The notes: generated by a model from the sequence alone, not told the origin. Shown: positions 22,030-34,230, counted from the stretch's first letter. The stretch is DNA of 64,000 bases from Calliphora vicina (GCF_958450345.1 NC_088784.1:78145747-78209746); one strand, 5' to 3'. Numbers and translations are program-made.

Positions 22030-23690
22030 ATACTTAAAAGATCTACGATTCTTCAATATATTGGGCTATCTAATATCCACGATTCTCATATATACTGGAC
22101 TATCCAATATCCACGATTCTCCTATACATTGGACCATGCAATATCCTCGATTCTCCTATATATTGGACTATCCAATATCCACGATTCTCCTATACATTGG
22201 ACCATGCAATATCCTCGATTCTCCTATATACTGGCCTATCCAATATCGACGCTTCTCCTATATATTGGACTATTCAAGATTCACAATTCTCCTTTATGTT
22301 GGACTATAAAATATCAACGATTCTCCTATATATTGGACTATCCAATATCCACGATTCTCCTGTGTATTGGAATATCCAATATCCACGATTCTTCTATATA
22401 TTGGACTATCCGATATCCACGATTCTCCTATATATTGGACTATCCAATATGCACGACTCTCCTCTATATATGTGAGACTATCAAATATCCACGATTCTCC
22501 TATATATTGGACTATCCAATATCCACTATTCTCCTATATATTGGACTATCCAATATCCACGATTCTGCTATATATTGGACCAAAAAATATCCACGATTCG
22601 CTATATATTGGACTATCCAAAATCCACGATTCTCCTATGTATTGGTCTATCCAATTTCCACGATTCTCCTATATATTGGACTATATAATATCCACTATTC
22701 TCCTATATATTGGACTATCCAATATCCACGACTCTGCTATATATTGGACCAACAAATATCCACGATACTTCTATATATTGGACTATCCAATGTCCACGAT
22801 TCTCCTATATACTGGAATATCCAATATCCACGATTCTCCTATATATTGAACCATAAAATATCCACGATTCTCCTACATATTGGACTGTCCAATATCCACG
22901 ATTCTCCTACATATTGGACTGTCCAATATCCACGATTCTCCTATATATTGGACTATAAAATATCCACGATTCTCCTATATATTGGACTATCAAATATCCA
23001 CGATTCTCCTATATATTGGACTATCCAATATCCACGATTCTCCTATATACTGGACTATCCAATATCCACGATTCTCCTATATATTGAACCATAAAATATC
23101 CACGATTCTCCTATATATTGGACTATCCAATTCCACGATTCTCCTATATATTAGACTATCCAATATCAAGGATTCTCCTATATATTTCACTATCCAATAT
23201 CCACGATTCTCCTATATATTGGACTATCCAATATCCACGATTCTCCTATATATTGGACTTTGCGATATCCACGATTCACTTATATATTGGACTTTCCAAT
23301 ATCCATGACTCTCCAATATGTTGGCCTATCCAATATCCACGATTCTCTTATATATTGGACTATCCAATATCCACGATTCTCTTATATATTGGACTATCCA
23401 ATATCCACGATTCTCCTAAATATTGGACTATCCAATATACACGATTCTTCTATATATTGGACTATACAATATCCACGATTCTCCTATATATTGGACTATC
23501 CAATATCAACGATTCTTCTATATACTGGACTATCCAATATCGACGATTCTCCTATATACTGGACTATCCAATATCCACGATTCTTCTATATATTAGACTA
23601 TAAAATATCCACGATTCTCCTGTATATTGGACTATAAAGTATCCACGTTTCTCCTATATATTGGACCACAAAAGATCCACAATTATTTCA
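22030..23690. repeat. 34-bp satellite, block 2, about 48 copies
   Basis: The monomer is CTATCCAATATCCACGATTC followed by TCCTATATATTGGA (34 bp). Many copies are exact; others carry one to three changes, and a few are 33 or 35-36 bp. Block 1 is the same family. Because 34 is not a multiple of 3 and the monomer has no stop in any + strand frame, long open frames run through all three frames (the longest is 22129-23094, 321 codons). Their peptide repeats ISTILLYIGLSNIHDSPIYW-type text every 34 residues. I regard these as a by-product of repetition, not a gene. Confidence 0.93.
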
Positions 23691-25120
23691 TTCCATTAGA
23701 CAAGGAATCTTGAAGCCCTCAAGATAAAAACTTAATGACAACTTTGTTTTACCAAATTGAGACCTCATTCCTTTAAACTGCTGCTCTCAAAATAGTTAAA
23801 CAAAAAAAATACGCTTGTGTTATTCTCCACACATATGTAGCAGCAAGCAACACCCAGCAGTAAAACATTTTTGTTGAAAATATAAAATGAGACGACATTC
23901 ATACAACACAATTATTTTTCAATGAGTTTTTCGTTTAGTTTCGTTTTTCCGGCTGTTGTTTATTTTACTTATTTTTTTGCTGTTGCTACTTTTATAAAAT
24001 AACGCTGGCAGAGATGGATTTGAGGCAACAAAGCAAAAAAAAAAAAGAAAGACTAGAAGCAGCCTATTTGTAAACAATTAAAATAGCTCCATTATTGCTG
24101 TTGTCGGCAATTGTGCAGTTGCTATTACTCACATTCAGTGTTTTGTGTATTTCGTAGTTTTTCATTATAGAAAGAACTTTTGTGTTTATTTAAACAATTG
24201 TGTGCGTTTTTTTTTAGTTATATAAATTGAAAAATAAAATTGTTGATTGATTTCGTAATGAACTTGAACTTTGTAAACATTTCTGTCTATCAATTCACTT
24301 CATTTCGTTGCAGGTTTATTGGAAAAAAACAAATGCAATTGGTTTAAAGACCATACAATTCAGTCATTCATTCATTGATTTAATGATTATTAAAGTGTAT
24401 TCAAAGTGGTAGATGTTTTTCTTAATAAAAGATTTGTGTAAACATATTACATTTATGCATTTATCATAAATGTATTTAATTTTTTAATATAATTTTTATG
24501 GATTTCCAAAGCTGATGGCCCGTGGCTTTGTTTATTACAATGTTATTGTCACTCTATGGGTGCTATTTTTTTTTTTTGGTGCTGTTCTGAAATACTAGAT
24601 CTTGATGTTTTCGGGTTATTGAAATATTTATCTTATGATGTTAATTTCTTTATTTGTAATTAATTATTTATTGTTCTGTTGATGTTTCATGGGGTGTCAA
24701 TTTTGGGGTTAAACAGCAAGACTGAAATAAACATTTTGAGATTTCAAGATTTATATTGAAATTAAATGAAATAGATTGTGTATATGGCCACCTAAGATAT
24801 ATGTATAATCAAATTTCGTTTCCCGCAGAGTGATCTACAGGTAACAGCTGTAGGTGGCTTGGATGTAAATAATACGAATTTGTTGGAATATTTTTTTTTG
24901 GTAATTTTTCGTTACTTTTTTAAAGTTGATAGTGAGAGAAAAAAAAATGATTAAGCATTTTTATTAAATATAATCTGTATCATAATAATGACTAGTTTTG
25001 TTGAATCTGATTCCGGAATTAAGCTTTGTAGTGTATGTTTGTATTTATAAAATGTAGTATATAGTTTGGTTGGTTGGTTGCGCGAGAACAGTCAAGTAGA
25101 TTCGAAAGGACCCCATTATG
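23691..25120. other. Non-coding stretch
   Basis: AT-rich sequence with no gene. At 24825-24850 a 12-nt block (AGTGATCTACAG) is bounded by TTTCCCGCAG and GTAACAG, the layout of a microexon. It also overlaps a small inverted repeat, CTACAG/CTGTAG. I do not call it an exon. Confidence 0.3.
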
Positions 25121-25129
25121 ACAAGATGT

Positions 25130-26890
25130 AGTGTCATTTACATTCCAATGTATATTAAAATGTCAACGTTATTACACCCAACATGTACCCGTGAGATATC
25201 TCAGTTGGTTCTTAAGTTTTGACCCAGCTACCTCATCTAGGTTGGGCATGGCATTCGCATAGAAGGTGGCAAATCGTTTGCTCTTTTTACTTTTCCCTAC
25301 AACTACGACAATGGTCGTTAAAAGGGAGTCCAGGGCAATTTGCATGCTTGCCTAGCATCCAGTGCCTCGTTAATACAACCAAAAACCTTGATATGAAGAT
25401 AATACTTTTATTTTCCCAAGTGGAATTGCTACTGAAACCGCGTTGGAGATATTAGAAGTAGGTCCCATTCTGGCTAATTCGTTTGCCTGTTCATTGACTT
25501 AGGAGTCTCTGTTCAGAGGGGCTCAAACTAAAGTAATGTCAGATTGACGACCTAGCCTTGACAGAGCATTGTTACATTGCCTGACTAATGAAGATGAAGT
25601 TGTATAGGCATTCATTGAGAGAAGTGACGCTGAAAAACACTACATAAATTCGGAAGACGGTATGAGATTCGATCTCAAGCTCGTCACAGAAAACACAAGA
25701 ACCAACATCACAGCTCACTTTAGACATGTCTCTATATATCCTGGTTTCATATTAATCTGTTACCACATGATTAATGATACCGTCTTTTTCTGTTGCCACA
25801 GCCACTAAAAGGTGGTCTTTCACCACCTCGTTGAAGGGATGTCTGGAAGAGGTGGTTGTGGTTGTTGCGGGTTCCGGAGCGGCTTTTTTGCAACTCAATT
25901 TGGCGATTTTTCTCCCTCTGTCTGAGAGCAATTGCGCTTAGGCCTTTCTGTGTCTTCGGCTGCTGCCTTAGATGTGCTGGGTATGGAATCCAAAAACTTT
26001 TAATATTCATCTGCAACAGCTTGTCTTCCTCATAAGAATGAATAAAGCCTTGGCATATCTAGACTTGAGGATGTCTTTCTGACTCTTCCTCCTTGTTATT
26101 TTTTCTTCAATTGGTCGCCAACCTTGGCATTCGATTGAAGGGGTTCATTTTTCGGGTCACTCACGATCGGCCAAAGTCTCTTGACTAGATCGTCTTCTGA
26201 TGATAATCCGAGATCATCGTTTTTTTTAAATTCCTTGGTGGTGTTGTTTTTATTGATATTATTAATTTTTGGTACCACGAGTAGGCACGTAAGGGGATGG
26301 ATCATCCGTGTCCTAGCACCGGAGGTTCTTTGCACTGCTACCAACCAGGTTAAGCTTACAAGTAGGGGAAGGGATTAAGAGGTGGTAGGGATAAGAGAGT
26401 ATTTTACGTTATCTTTCACATCACGTTTTTGGGGGGCTACCATTTTCCTATCAATCTTGTTACGAATGAATAACGCATTGGCGTATCTAGACTTGAGGAT
26501 GTTTTCTGACTCTTTCTCCTTGCTCTTTTTTTCTTAAATTGGAAGCCAATCATGGCATCCGACTAAAGGGGTTCATTTGCCGGGTTTTTTCACGCTGCCT
26601 TACAGATCGACCAAAGTTTCTAGAATGGAGGGTAGAAGGTCGTCTTCTGATGATAATTCGAGATCATCGGTTTTTTACAAAACGTTGTTGCTTTTACTGT
26701 TATTATACATTTTTTGTCCCACGAGTAGGTACGTAAGGGGATGTTCCATCCCCTTATCTGGATGTCCGGCCCGTGTCCTAGCACCGGAGGGGACTAATAT
26801 TCTTTTACCACTAATTAGCCATTCAGGTTCTCGACATTGCTACCAACCATGTTAACCTTACACGTGGGGGAAGGGATGAAAAAGGGGGAG
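25130..26890 (-). mobile_element. Relic of a non-LTR retrotransposon with RNase H domain
   Basis: The base composition is clearly less AT-rich than the neighbours. On the minus strand, NALSRLGRQSDITLV (25530-25575) followed, after stops, by VNEQANELARMGP (25462-25501) matches the end of an RNase H domain, where relatives have a GNExAD-LAR motif. AVSVAIPLGKIK follows. Upstream on the same strand, 25771-26016 encodes an arginine/glutamine-rich piece (FWIPYPAHLRQQPKTQKGL), gag-like in composition. The reverse transcriptase expected between them is absent, so a large deletion is inferred. A duplicated 5' segment lies at 26041-26890. RNase H in non-LTR elements points to I/Loa/Outcast-type clades; the exact clade is not determined. 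Confidence 0.6.
26041..26890 (-). repeat. Tandem duplication inside the retrotransposon relic
   Basis: Two diverged copies of about 350 bp lie head to tail, at about 26041-26390 and 26461-26890. Shared words are GCATATCTAGACTTGAGGAT (GCGTATCT in copy 2), GTCGTCTTCTGATGATAATC, ACGAGTAGGCACGTAAGGGG and CGTGTCCTAGCACCGGAGG. Copy 2 carries extra bases around TCTGGATGTCCGG. On the element's own strand this is its 5' region, so it may be a tandem 5' UTR/ORF1 repeat. Confidence 0.7.
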
Positions 26891-28829
26891 AAGTGAATAA
26901 GAGGACGTAGGGAGAAGAGAGGTTATGATAAACTTTGATCGTAAAGGCTTTTGAGTTCATTATCTCGAAAGTTTACCCTTTCTCTTTATGCCGACCACTG
27001 TAAAATCTCATCTTATAATGAAAATTAAATCGATTGGCATCTGTAAAGCGTTTTGTTTTCTCTCAAATTCCATCTTAATCAACATTTAAACAGTTTTGTT
27101 TAAACAAAACCCCATAAAACTGACTAAAAAACAAAACTGCTGACACTGCCATAAAACTTTCAACAATAAACAAAATTTTTTTGTACTGAATAATTTTACA
27201 TAGTATTTCATTGAAATTATTTATCTTAATTTAAATTTTTATTTTCCCAAACTCAAATCAAAAAAATAAAGATGAAATGAAAAGAAAACAACACCAAATC
27301 TTTATTAAAACAAAAATAAGAAACAATGAAAGTATCAAATTACTTTAACTTCAACTACTAGCTGATGAAAAAAAAAACACCAAAGAGGGGAAAACTAAAA
27401 AAACAATAAACAAGAAAATAAAATTAAGATAGATGCTCGAGAATAAAACTTTAAACAAATATGAAGTAACAAAAAAAAAAGAAAAACTTACTGGCAGTTT
27501 GACTGACTTGGACAGACAGGCCTTTTGATAAGCAGAAAAATTGATTTCATTATTTTGTTTTTAAATTCTCAACACAATGTAACCATAGACCGGCAAAACC
27601 ACCCTTTTTATTGTTCGATTTCTGACGTGTAGAACACGTAGAGTTTTGTTTTCTTGCGGGGATTTTTCTTATTTAACTGCTTGAATACATTAAATCCCTT
27701 GTAATAAAATAAGAACGTTAGAGCAAATCAAATCAAGCTAAAAATCACCAGGAATAAACACATGCCAAACAATAGAGTATAATTCATCATACGATAGGGA
27801 GAAAACCTTAAAGCAAATTTGCATTTGTCGGGGCGCTACTCAAGGAACAAGAGGATACTGTATTGGCTAATGTTTAGGAAACATTTCCTTTAAGTTTCAA
27901 AGGTATTTCCAATAAAAATATGGAAACTGAAGAAAATTGAAAAAAGTACCATCAGAAAAAGTACCTTAAAGTCCCCTTCGTGGATTCTAACATTAGCAGA
28001 ACGAAAAGGTATCGTTAGTTGTTCAAAGTTGTTCTCAAAACCTCTTCTGAACACAAAAGTAGCTCAGCCACAAGTTGGCTACAACCCACAACTTGCTACT
28101 ACTACATACTGCCTGGCTTTGTCTAAGGATCTTTGTAGATTTTGTTTTTCTTTAAAAAAAATTCCCTTGTTATTATTGTTGCTGCTACTGTTGTGTTTCA
28201 TTTTTCGGCATTTCTTTGTTTATTTTCTCAATTTTTTTTCCCTTCATTCTTGTTGCTGCTATTCTTCACTCATTCATCTTCGATATTTCGTGTGAGTATT
28301 GAAATGTTGTTTTTTTACGCATGATGGATTTTTTTTGTTTTGCCATTTTTGTTTTGAAATTTTTATTTTTTGCTGAGTTGAAACAACGAAGTTTTCAAGT
28401 GTTGATTTCATCAATTTTTATGCAAGACATGTCTAGCACGATGACAAGCTATAAAGAGTGTTTTATATGCGATATAAAACATGTGGAAGTTGAACATATT
28501 TCAATCAAACAAATTTTTGTTTTCCTTCGCCTTTTTGTTTTGTTTGGTTTTTTATATTTTCGCTCCTGCTTTGTTTTCTTTTAACACACAGCATATTTAT
28601 TTTTGTTACTGGGTGGCAGCAGTAAGTAGAAGGGTTATTAAATAAAAATAGTGTTGTAGTTGCATGTTAGCAAAATTGTAAATTTGTTTAGCTTGGACGA
28701 CTGCTAAATAGTCTATGAAGCTTAGTCAGCTTTAAGGCAGTCACATTAATTACTTGGATTTATTTATTTAAAAAATGCTTTTGCCTAAACAAAAAGTATT
28801 CAATAAAAGCTTTGCACGCTGTGCTTGTA
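26891..28829. other. Non-coding stretch
   Basis: A/T-rich with fly-intron-like TTGTTGCTGCTA runs near 28175 and 28245. Small frames near 28029-28584 are phenylalanine/leucine-rich from T runs and have no motif. Nothing is called. Confidence 0.35.
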
Positions 28830-30960
28830 AGATCAAGATCGAAAAATTTTAAAGTTTCGAACATAGAATTTATGGTTACAAAATAAAGATTTTTATTTCT
28901 TTTCAGCTTTAACTAATAGTTTAATGAAATTTCAACTTTTAAAGCCATTTTCGAAATTTCGAACATTGAAATTTTTGTTTAAAATCAATATTTTTGGAAT
29001 TGTAAAAGAAGCCACTGAAGTGCTAATTAATATTTAAAATTATTTAAATGATGTTCGAAAATTAGAACTTGAGTTTAAATTTTCGATCATTGAAATCATA
29101 AACAAAAATTAGATTTTTTTTGCCTTAAGATACATTTTTTAACTAAACAATGATTTCTGTTTAGTGATGAATATAAAATTCATTAAATTTAGTTTGTTCG
29201 AAAAGTTTTGAAATTTCGAACATAGATTTTGGGGTTTAAGACTAAAGATTTTCAATTCTTTTCAGAAGTAATTAATAGCTTATTAGAATCTAATACTTTT
29301 TAAACCATTTTGGAAAATTCGAACTTTAATTAAAATTTTCGAACATTGAAATTTTGGCTTAAAATCAATTTCTTAGATTTGTAAAAGTAGCCACTGAAGT
29401 GCTAATTGAAATTTAATACTATTTAAATGATGTTTGAAAATTCGAACTTGAATTTAAATATTCGAACATTGAAATCCTTAACAAAAATTTAATTTTTTTT
29501 TATCCTTAAGATAAATTTTTTAACTAGACAATGATTTATGATGAGTGATAAACATACAGCATATAAATTTGTGTTTGTTCAAAAAGTTTTGAAATTTCGA
29601 ACATTGATTTTAGGTTTAAAAATTAAAGATTTTCATTTCTTTTCAGCATTAATTAAAAGCTTATTGGAATTTAACACTTTTAAAATCATTTTCGAAATTT
29701 CGAACTTTAATTAAAATATTCGAACATTAAAATTTTGGCTTAAAATCAATTTTTAGGATTTATAAAAGAAGCCATTGAAGAGTTTATTGAAATTTAATAC
29801 TATTTAAATGATGTTCGAAAATTCAAACTTGAATTTAAATTTTCGATCATTGAAATCATAAACAAAAATTTAATTTTTTTTGCCTTAAGATATATTTTTT
29901 AACTAAGCAATGATTTCTGTTTAGTGATGAACATAAAATTCATTTTAGTTTGTTCGAAAAGTTTTGAAATTTCGAACATTGATTTTAGGGTTAAAAATTA
30001 AATATTTTCATTACATTTCAGCTTTAATTAATAGCTTATTGGAATTTAACACTTTTTAAGCCATTTTCGAAATTTCGAACTTTAATTAAAATTTTCGAAC
30101 ACTGAAATTTTGGCTTAAATAAATTTTTTAGATTTGTAAAAGGAGCCATTGAAGTGTTAATTGAAATTGAATACTATTTAAATGATGTTCGAAAATTCGA
30201 ACTTGAATTTAAATTTTCGAACATTGAAATCATAAACAAAAATTTGATTTCTTTTGCCTTAAGATATATTTTTTAACTATACAATGATTTCTGTTTAGTG
30301 ATGAACATAAAATTCATAAATTTTAGTTTGTTCAAAAAGTTTTGAAATTTCGAACATTGATTTTAAGGTTACAAAATAAAGATTTTCATTTATTTTCAGC
30401 TTTAATTAAAAGCTTATTGGAATTTAATACTTTTTAGGCAATTTTCGAAATTTCTAACATTAACTAAAATTTTCGAACATTGAAATTTTGGCTTAAAATC
30501 AATTTTTAGATTTTTAAATGAATCCAATGAAGAGTTAATTGAAATTGAATACTATTTAAATGATGTTCGAAAATTCGAACTTGAATTTAAATATTCGAAC
30601 ATTGAAATCATAAATAAAAATTTGATTTTTTTTAGCCTTGCGATATATTTTTTAACTAAACAATGATTTCTGTTTAGTGATGAACATAAAATTCATAAAT
30701 TTTAGTTTGTTCGAAAAGTTTTGAAATTTCGGACATTGATTTTAGGGTTAATAATTAAAGATATTTATTTTTTTTCAGCATTAATTAAAAGCTTATTGGA
30801 ATTTAACACTTTTTAAGCCATTTTCGAAAATTCGAAATTTAATTAAAATTTTCGAACATTGAAATTTTTGCTTAAAATTAAATTTTTTGATTTGTAAAAG
30901 AACTCACCGAAGAGTTAATTGAAATTAATTACTATTTAAATAATGTTCGAAAATTAGTAC
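28830..30960. repeat. Tandem repeat of about 378 bp, five to six units
   Basis: The marker GTTTTGAAATTTCGAAC (GTTTTGAAATTTCGGAC in the last unit) starts at about 29205, 29586, 29961, 30339 and 30718, giving periods of 381, 375, 378 and 379 bp; an earlier diverged unit starts near 28852. Each unit holds several TTCGAACATTGAAAT-type words and a TTCGAAAATTCGAAC word, so it has an internal sub-repeat. Units differ by perhaps one base in ten, making this older than the 28-bp array. There is no open frame. Confidence 0.85.
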
Positions 30961-31170
30961 ATTCGTATACCAAATTTCATAATGTTTGCACAAGTTTAAA
31001 TTTCGAATTTTTAGAATATTGCAAAAAAAGGATATATGTAGAACTCCTAAGATATTGTACCGATTTCAACAATTGTTTGTACCTTGAAAGCCACAACTAT
31101 TAGACATCCTTTAAACCAAATTCCTTAATATTTGCACAAGTTTGTTAGAATTTGTATAAAGTTAAAAAAA
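30955..31170 (-). repeat. Dispersed repeat C, inverted copy
   Basis: ATTCGTATACCAAATTTCAT, AAAAAAAGGATATATGTAGAACTC (read in two parts) and ACCGATTTCAACAATTG are the reverse complements of words at 34075-34230 and 34480-34640. It abuts the end of the 378-bp array. Confidence 0.6.
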
Positions 31171-32319
31171 ATTTATATATTTTTTAGAGAAAAAAATGAT
31201 TTTAAACTAATGTTAAAACTAACTTAGTTTAAATGCTAAATGCAAATTTTTGTTAATAGATATTGTTTTGGATTCATGTCTGAGAAAACTGAATTACTGA
31301 ATTTATGTAAGCAGTCGTTATTACCAAATTAACTACATATTTTGCAATCTAAACAAACCATTGCTTAATGTCTTCCTACCTATTATAGGTCATAGTAAAA
31401 AACCTGAAAATTTGTGAAACATAAAATCCCAAAAGCAAGGAAAAATTGCTTTTGTTTAACATATTTCCTTTTCACGTTAGTACTTTCCTTTTTTTATATA
31501 TGATTTGAGCGTAAATTTTGATGTTTATCTGTCAAAAAAAAAGTATATTTTACCTTTCATTATGACAAATACATCAACTAGTCCTTTTAGAGATACTCAT
31601 ACCATCATCGTCGTTGTCGTCAGCAGCAAACATCAGCATGGCTCAGCTGTTAATGGCAACTACAACTACTATGAATACAACATGTTTGTTTGTCATTATT
31701 TACGACATGGAACACAATCAGTAGACGACACGCAATAATTCACTTACCCAGCAAACATCTAGATACTTGTACAACATGTGCGTGATATGAATGTTTTTGT
31801 TATTGTAATTTCTAGAGTTGTTCGTTTTCTTACTTTTTTTTTGCTTTCTAGGAGTAGATTTTTTTTTGTTTTTATTTAACTCGTTGTCAAAATTTCAGTT
31901 GAGTAGTTGTAGAAAGAGGTGGTAGAAGAGAACAAGGTATGAATGTAAATTATAATGGGGTGTTGCATATTTTCAATTTCCTTAGTTGTTGGTTACATAT
32001 GTCGATGTTGTTGTTGTTGTTGCTGTTTCAGTTTTCCTTTTCTTTGTTGTTGTTACAGTGTTCATACATCATAACTGGCTTGATTATAGCAATTGAGTTG
32101 AAAATATAACCCTTTATTAAGGCAGAATTGAATGAATAATTGAATACATATTTTTTTTGTAATGTCTCAGAGGGTTGTGTGTTAAGTTTAAGGTATAAGA
32201 TAGCATTTTAATAGAATAAAAAATGTCGTTAAGAAAAATTTTCTGAAATTAAATATTATTTATACAAAACATTTTAGCACTAGATCTAATATATTTTAGG
32301 ATTCCTTAAGACGATTGTA
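31171..32319. other. Non-coding stretch
   Basis: Contains a CATCATCGTCGTTGTCGTCAG run near 31600 and TTGTTGTTGTTGTTGCTG near 32005. A frame of 77 codons at 31505-31738 covers the first of these without any motif. No gene is called. Confidence 0.35.
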
Positions 32320-32857
32320 ACTGCCTTCACCAAAAGTAAGTTTGCCATTCCGTTTGTAATTTCTACATTATTCATTTGCGACCGCACAAAGTATATATAT
32401 TCTGGATTGTTATAGATATCGGTGTCGATATAGCCATGTCCGTCTGACCTTCTGTATGTTGAAATCAACTTTTCATAGTCCCCAAATAATTTACAAACAT
32501 GATTGATACATCAATATATCGGGAATTCTCCCGGCTCGGTTGGTATTTAAAATCGAGAAAATCGTTCCACTAATGGCTGAGATATAAGAAAAAACAAACC
32601 GGAACAACGTCGACTTTTGGCCTCTTTTTTATCTATATCTGGATTATTAAGACATTAAAATAGACAATATGGATATCTAATCATAGATATTTCAAAGACA
32701 TTTGTAATGACGTATATAAGGCCATACACAGTAAGTTGGGTCAAAATAGGTCAATCGGGGAAAAATTTTTTTTTTAATCCGAAATTTTTTCACCAAACAA
32801 TTTTTTTGTCATTAATTTTTTTCACTGAAAAATTAAAAAAAAACAATTTATTTTTAT
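32320..32857 (-). repeat. Family A dispersed repeat, abutting the 8-bp array
   Basis: The inverted copy runs from CTTCACCAAAAGTAAG through TTGCCATTCCGTTTGTAAT, CATGTCCGTCTGACC and ATATCTGGATTATT to the low-complexity A/T spacer near the 5' end. The 8-bp array then begins. The 5' hairpin is not found on the far side of the array. Confidence 0.65.
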
Positions 32858-33648
32858 AGTTATAAAGTTATAAAGTTATAAAGTTATAAAGTTATAAAGT
32901 TATAAAGTTATAAAGTTATAAAGTTATAAAGTTATAAAGTTATAAAGTTATAAAGTTATAGAGTTATAAAGTTATAAAGTTATAAAGTTATAAAGTTATA
33001 AAGTTATAAAGTTATAAAGTTATAAAGTTATAAAGTTATAAAGTTATAAAGTTATAAAGTTATAAAGTTATAAAGTTATAAAATTATAAAGTTATAAAGT
33101 TATAAAGTTATAAAGTTATAAAGTTATAAAGTTATAAAGTTATAAAGTTATAAAGTTATAAAGTTATAGAGTTATAAAGTTATAAAGTTATAAAGTTATA
33201 AAGTTATAAAGTTATAGAGTTATAAAGTTATAAAGTTATAAAGTTATAAAGTTATAAAGTTATAAAGTTATAAAGTTATAAAGTTATAAAGTTATAAAGT
33301 TATAAAGTTATAAAGTTATAAAGTTATAAAGTTATAAAGTTATAGAGTTATAAAGTTATAAAGTTATAAAGTTATAAAGTTATAAAGTTATAGAGTTATA
33401 AAGTTATAAAGTTATAGAGTTATAAAGTTATAAAGTTATAAAGTTATAGAGTTATAAAGTTATAAAGTTATAAAGTTATAAAGTTATAAAGTTATAAAGT
33501 TATAAAGTTATAGAGTTATAAAGTTATAAAGTTATAAAGTTATAAAGTTATAAAGTTATAAAGTTATAAAGTTATAAAGTTATAAAGTTATAAAGTTATA
33601 AAGTTATAAAGTTATAAAGTTATAAAGTTATAAAGTTATAAAGCTATA
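32858..33648. repeat. Microsatellite (GTTATAAA)n, about 98 units
   Basis: An 8-bp unit is repeated almost without fault. A recurrent variant GTTATAGA appears singly at irregular intervals (for example near 32960, 33168, 33215, 33343, 33390 and 33414), and one AAATTATAAA occurs near 33080. It ends at GCTATAAATAAATTT. The spread of one variant implies copying of blocks within the array. Confidence 0.95.
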
Positions 33649-33699
33649 AATAAATTTTTTAAATGTAGACTTTAAATTGAGTTAAAATAACTATTTGTT

Positions 33700-34230
33700 G
33701 TCTAATACAAATAGTTGTGGCTATAAATAAAAGTATTTTTGTAGTCGGTATACTATCTTAGGAGTTCTACATGTACACTAATACCCCGGTTTGCGTCGCT
33801 TCGTTCTGCGTCGGTTTAGAAGTTGAGTCTTTTAAAATTTCTGTGATTTCGAAGTTGCGTCGATTTTGTTCCAGTTTGCGTTGCATGGCTTCGAAGTTGC
33901 GTCGTTAGTACTTCGATTTGCGTCGTTAATATGAAAATGTTTGTATTGATCTATATTAATCTATTATTTCCGCAAAAATTATGAATCTAGGAACCAATTA
34001 AATGAAAATTCATACAAATGTATGGAAAATCGTGCTTCGTTTTGCGTCGTTTCCGGGGTATCAGTGTATCCTTTTTTGCAAACATTATGAAATTTGGTAT
34101 ACGAATGTGTAATAGTTGGGGCTTTCAAGCTACAAACAATTGCTGCAATCGGAGCAATATCTTAGGAGTTGTACATATATCCTTTTTTTACAATATTGTA
34201 ATATTTGTAAATTTAGACTGAAAAAGAAGT
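33700..34230 (+). repeat. Dispersed repeat C, copy split by a MITE
   Basis: The part at about 33700-33775 (AATAGTTGTGGCTATAAA, GGTATACTATCTTAGGAGTT) runs to the MITE. After it, at 34069-34230, TCCTTTTTTGCAAACATTATG and GAAATTTGGTATACGAATGTG begin another unit that ends TATCTTAGGAGTTGTACATATA. Comparison with 34480-34640 (AGGAGTTCTATATATATCC) shows what the uninterrupted sequence looks like. Confidence 0.6.
33776..34066. mobile_element. 291-bp MITE with CACTRATACCCCGG ends
   Basis: The ends are CACTAATACCCCGG (left) and, in reverse complement, CACTGATACCCCGG. TA lies on both sides (33774-33775 and 34067-34068). The interior holds repeated TTGCGTCG/TTTGCGTCGTT words (33790-33925 and 34039-34050), which extend the inverted similarity of the ends. 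No ORF is present. TA duplication suggests Tc1/mariner-type mobilisation. Related uninterrupted copies of the host repeat make the insertion boundaries secure. Confidence 0.8.

Noticed and set aside
22129..23094. 321-codon open frame as a repeat protein
   Set aside because: It is a by-product of a stop-free 34-bp monomer. All three frames are open, there is no start context, and divergence includes frame-shifting indels.
28830..30960. Heat-shock elements (GAA/TTC alternation) in the 378-bp repeat
   Set aside because: TTCGAA words lack the required 2-bp spacing of GAANNTTCNNGAA over three units; they are better explained as part of the repeat.
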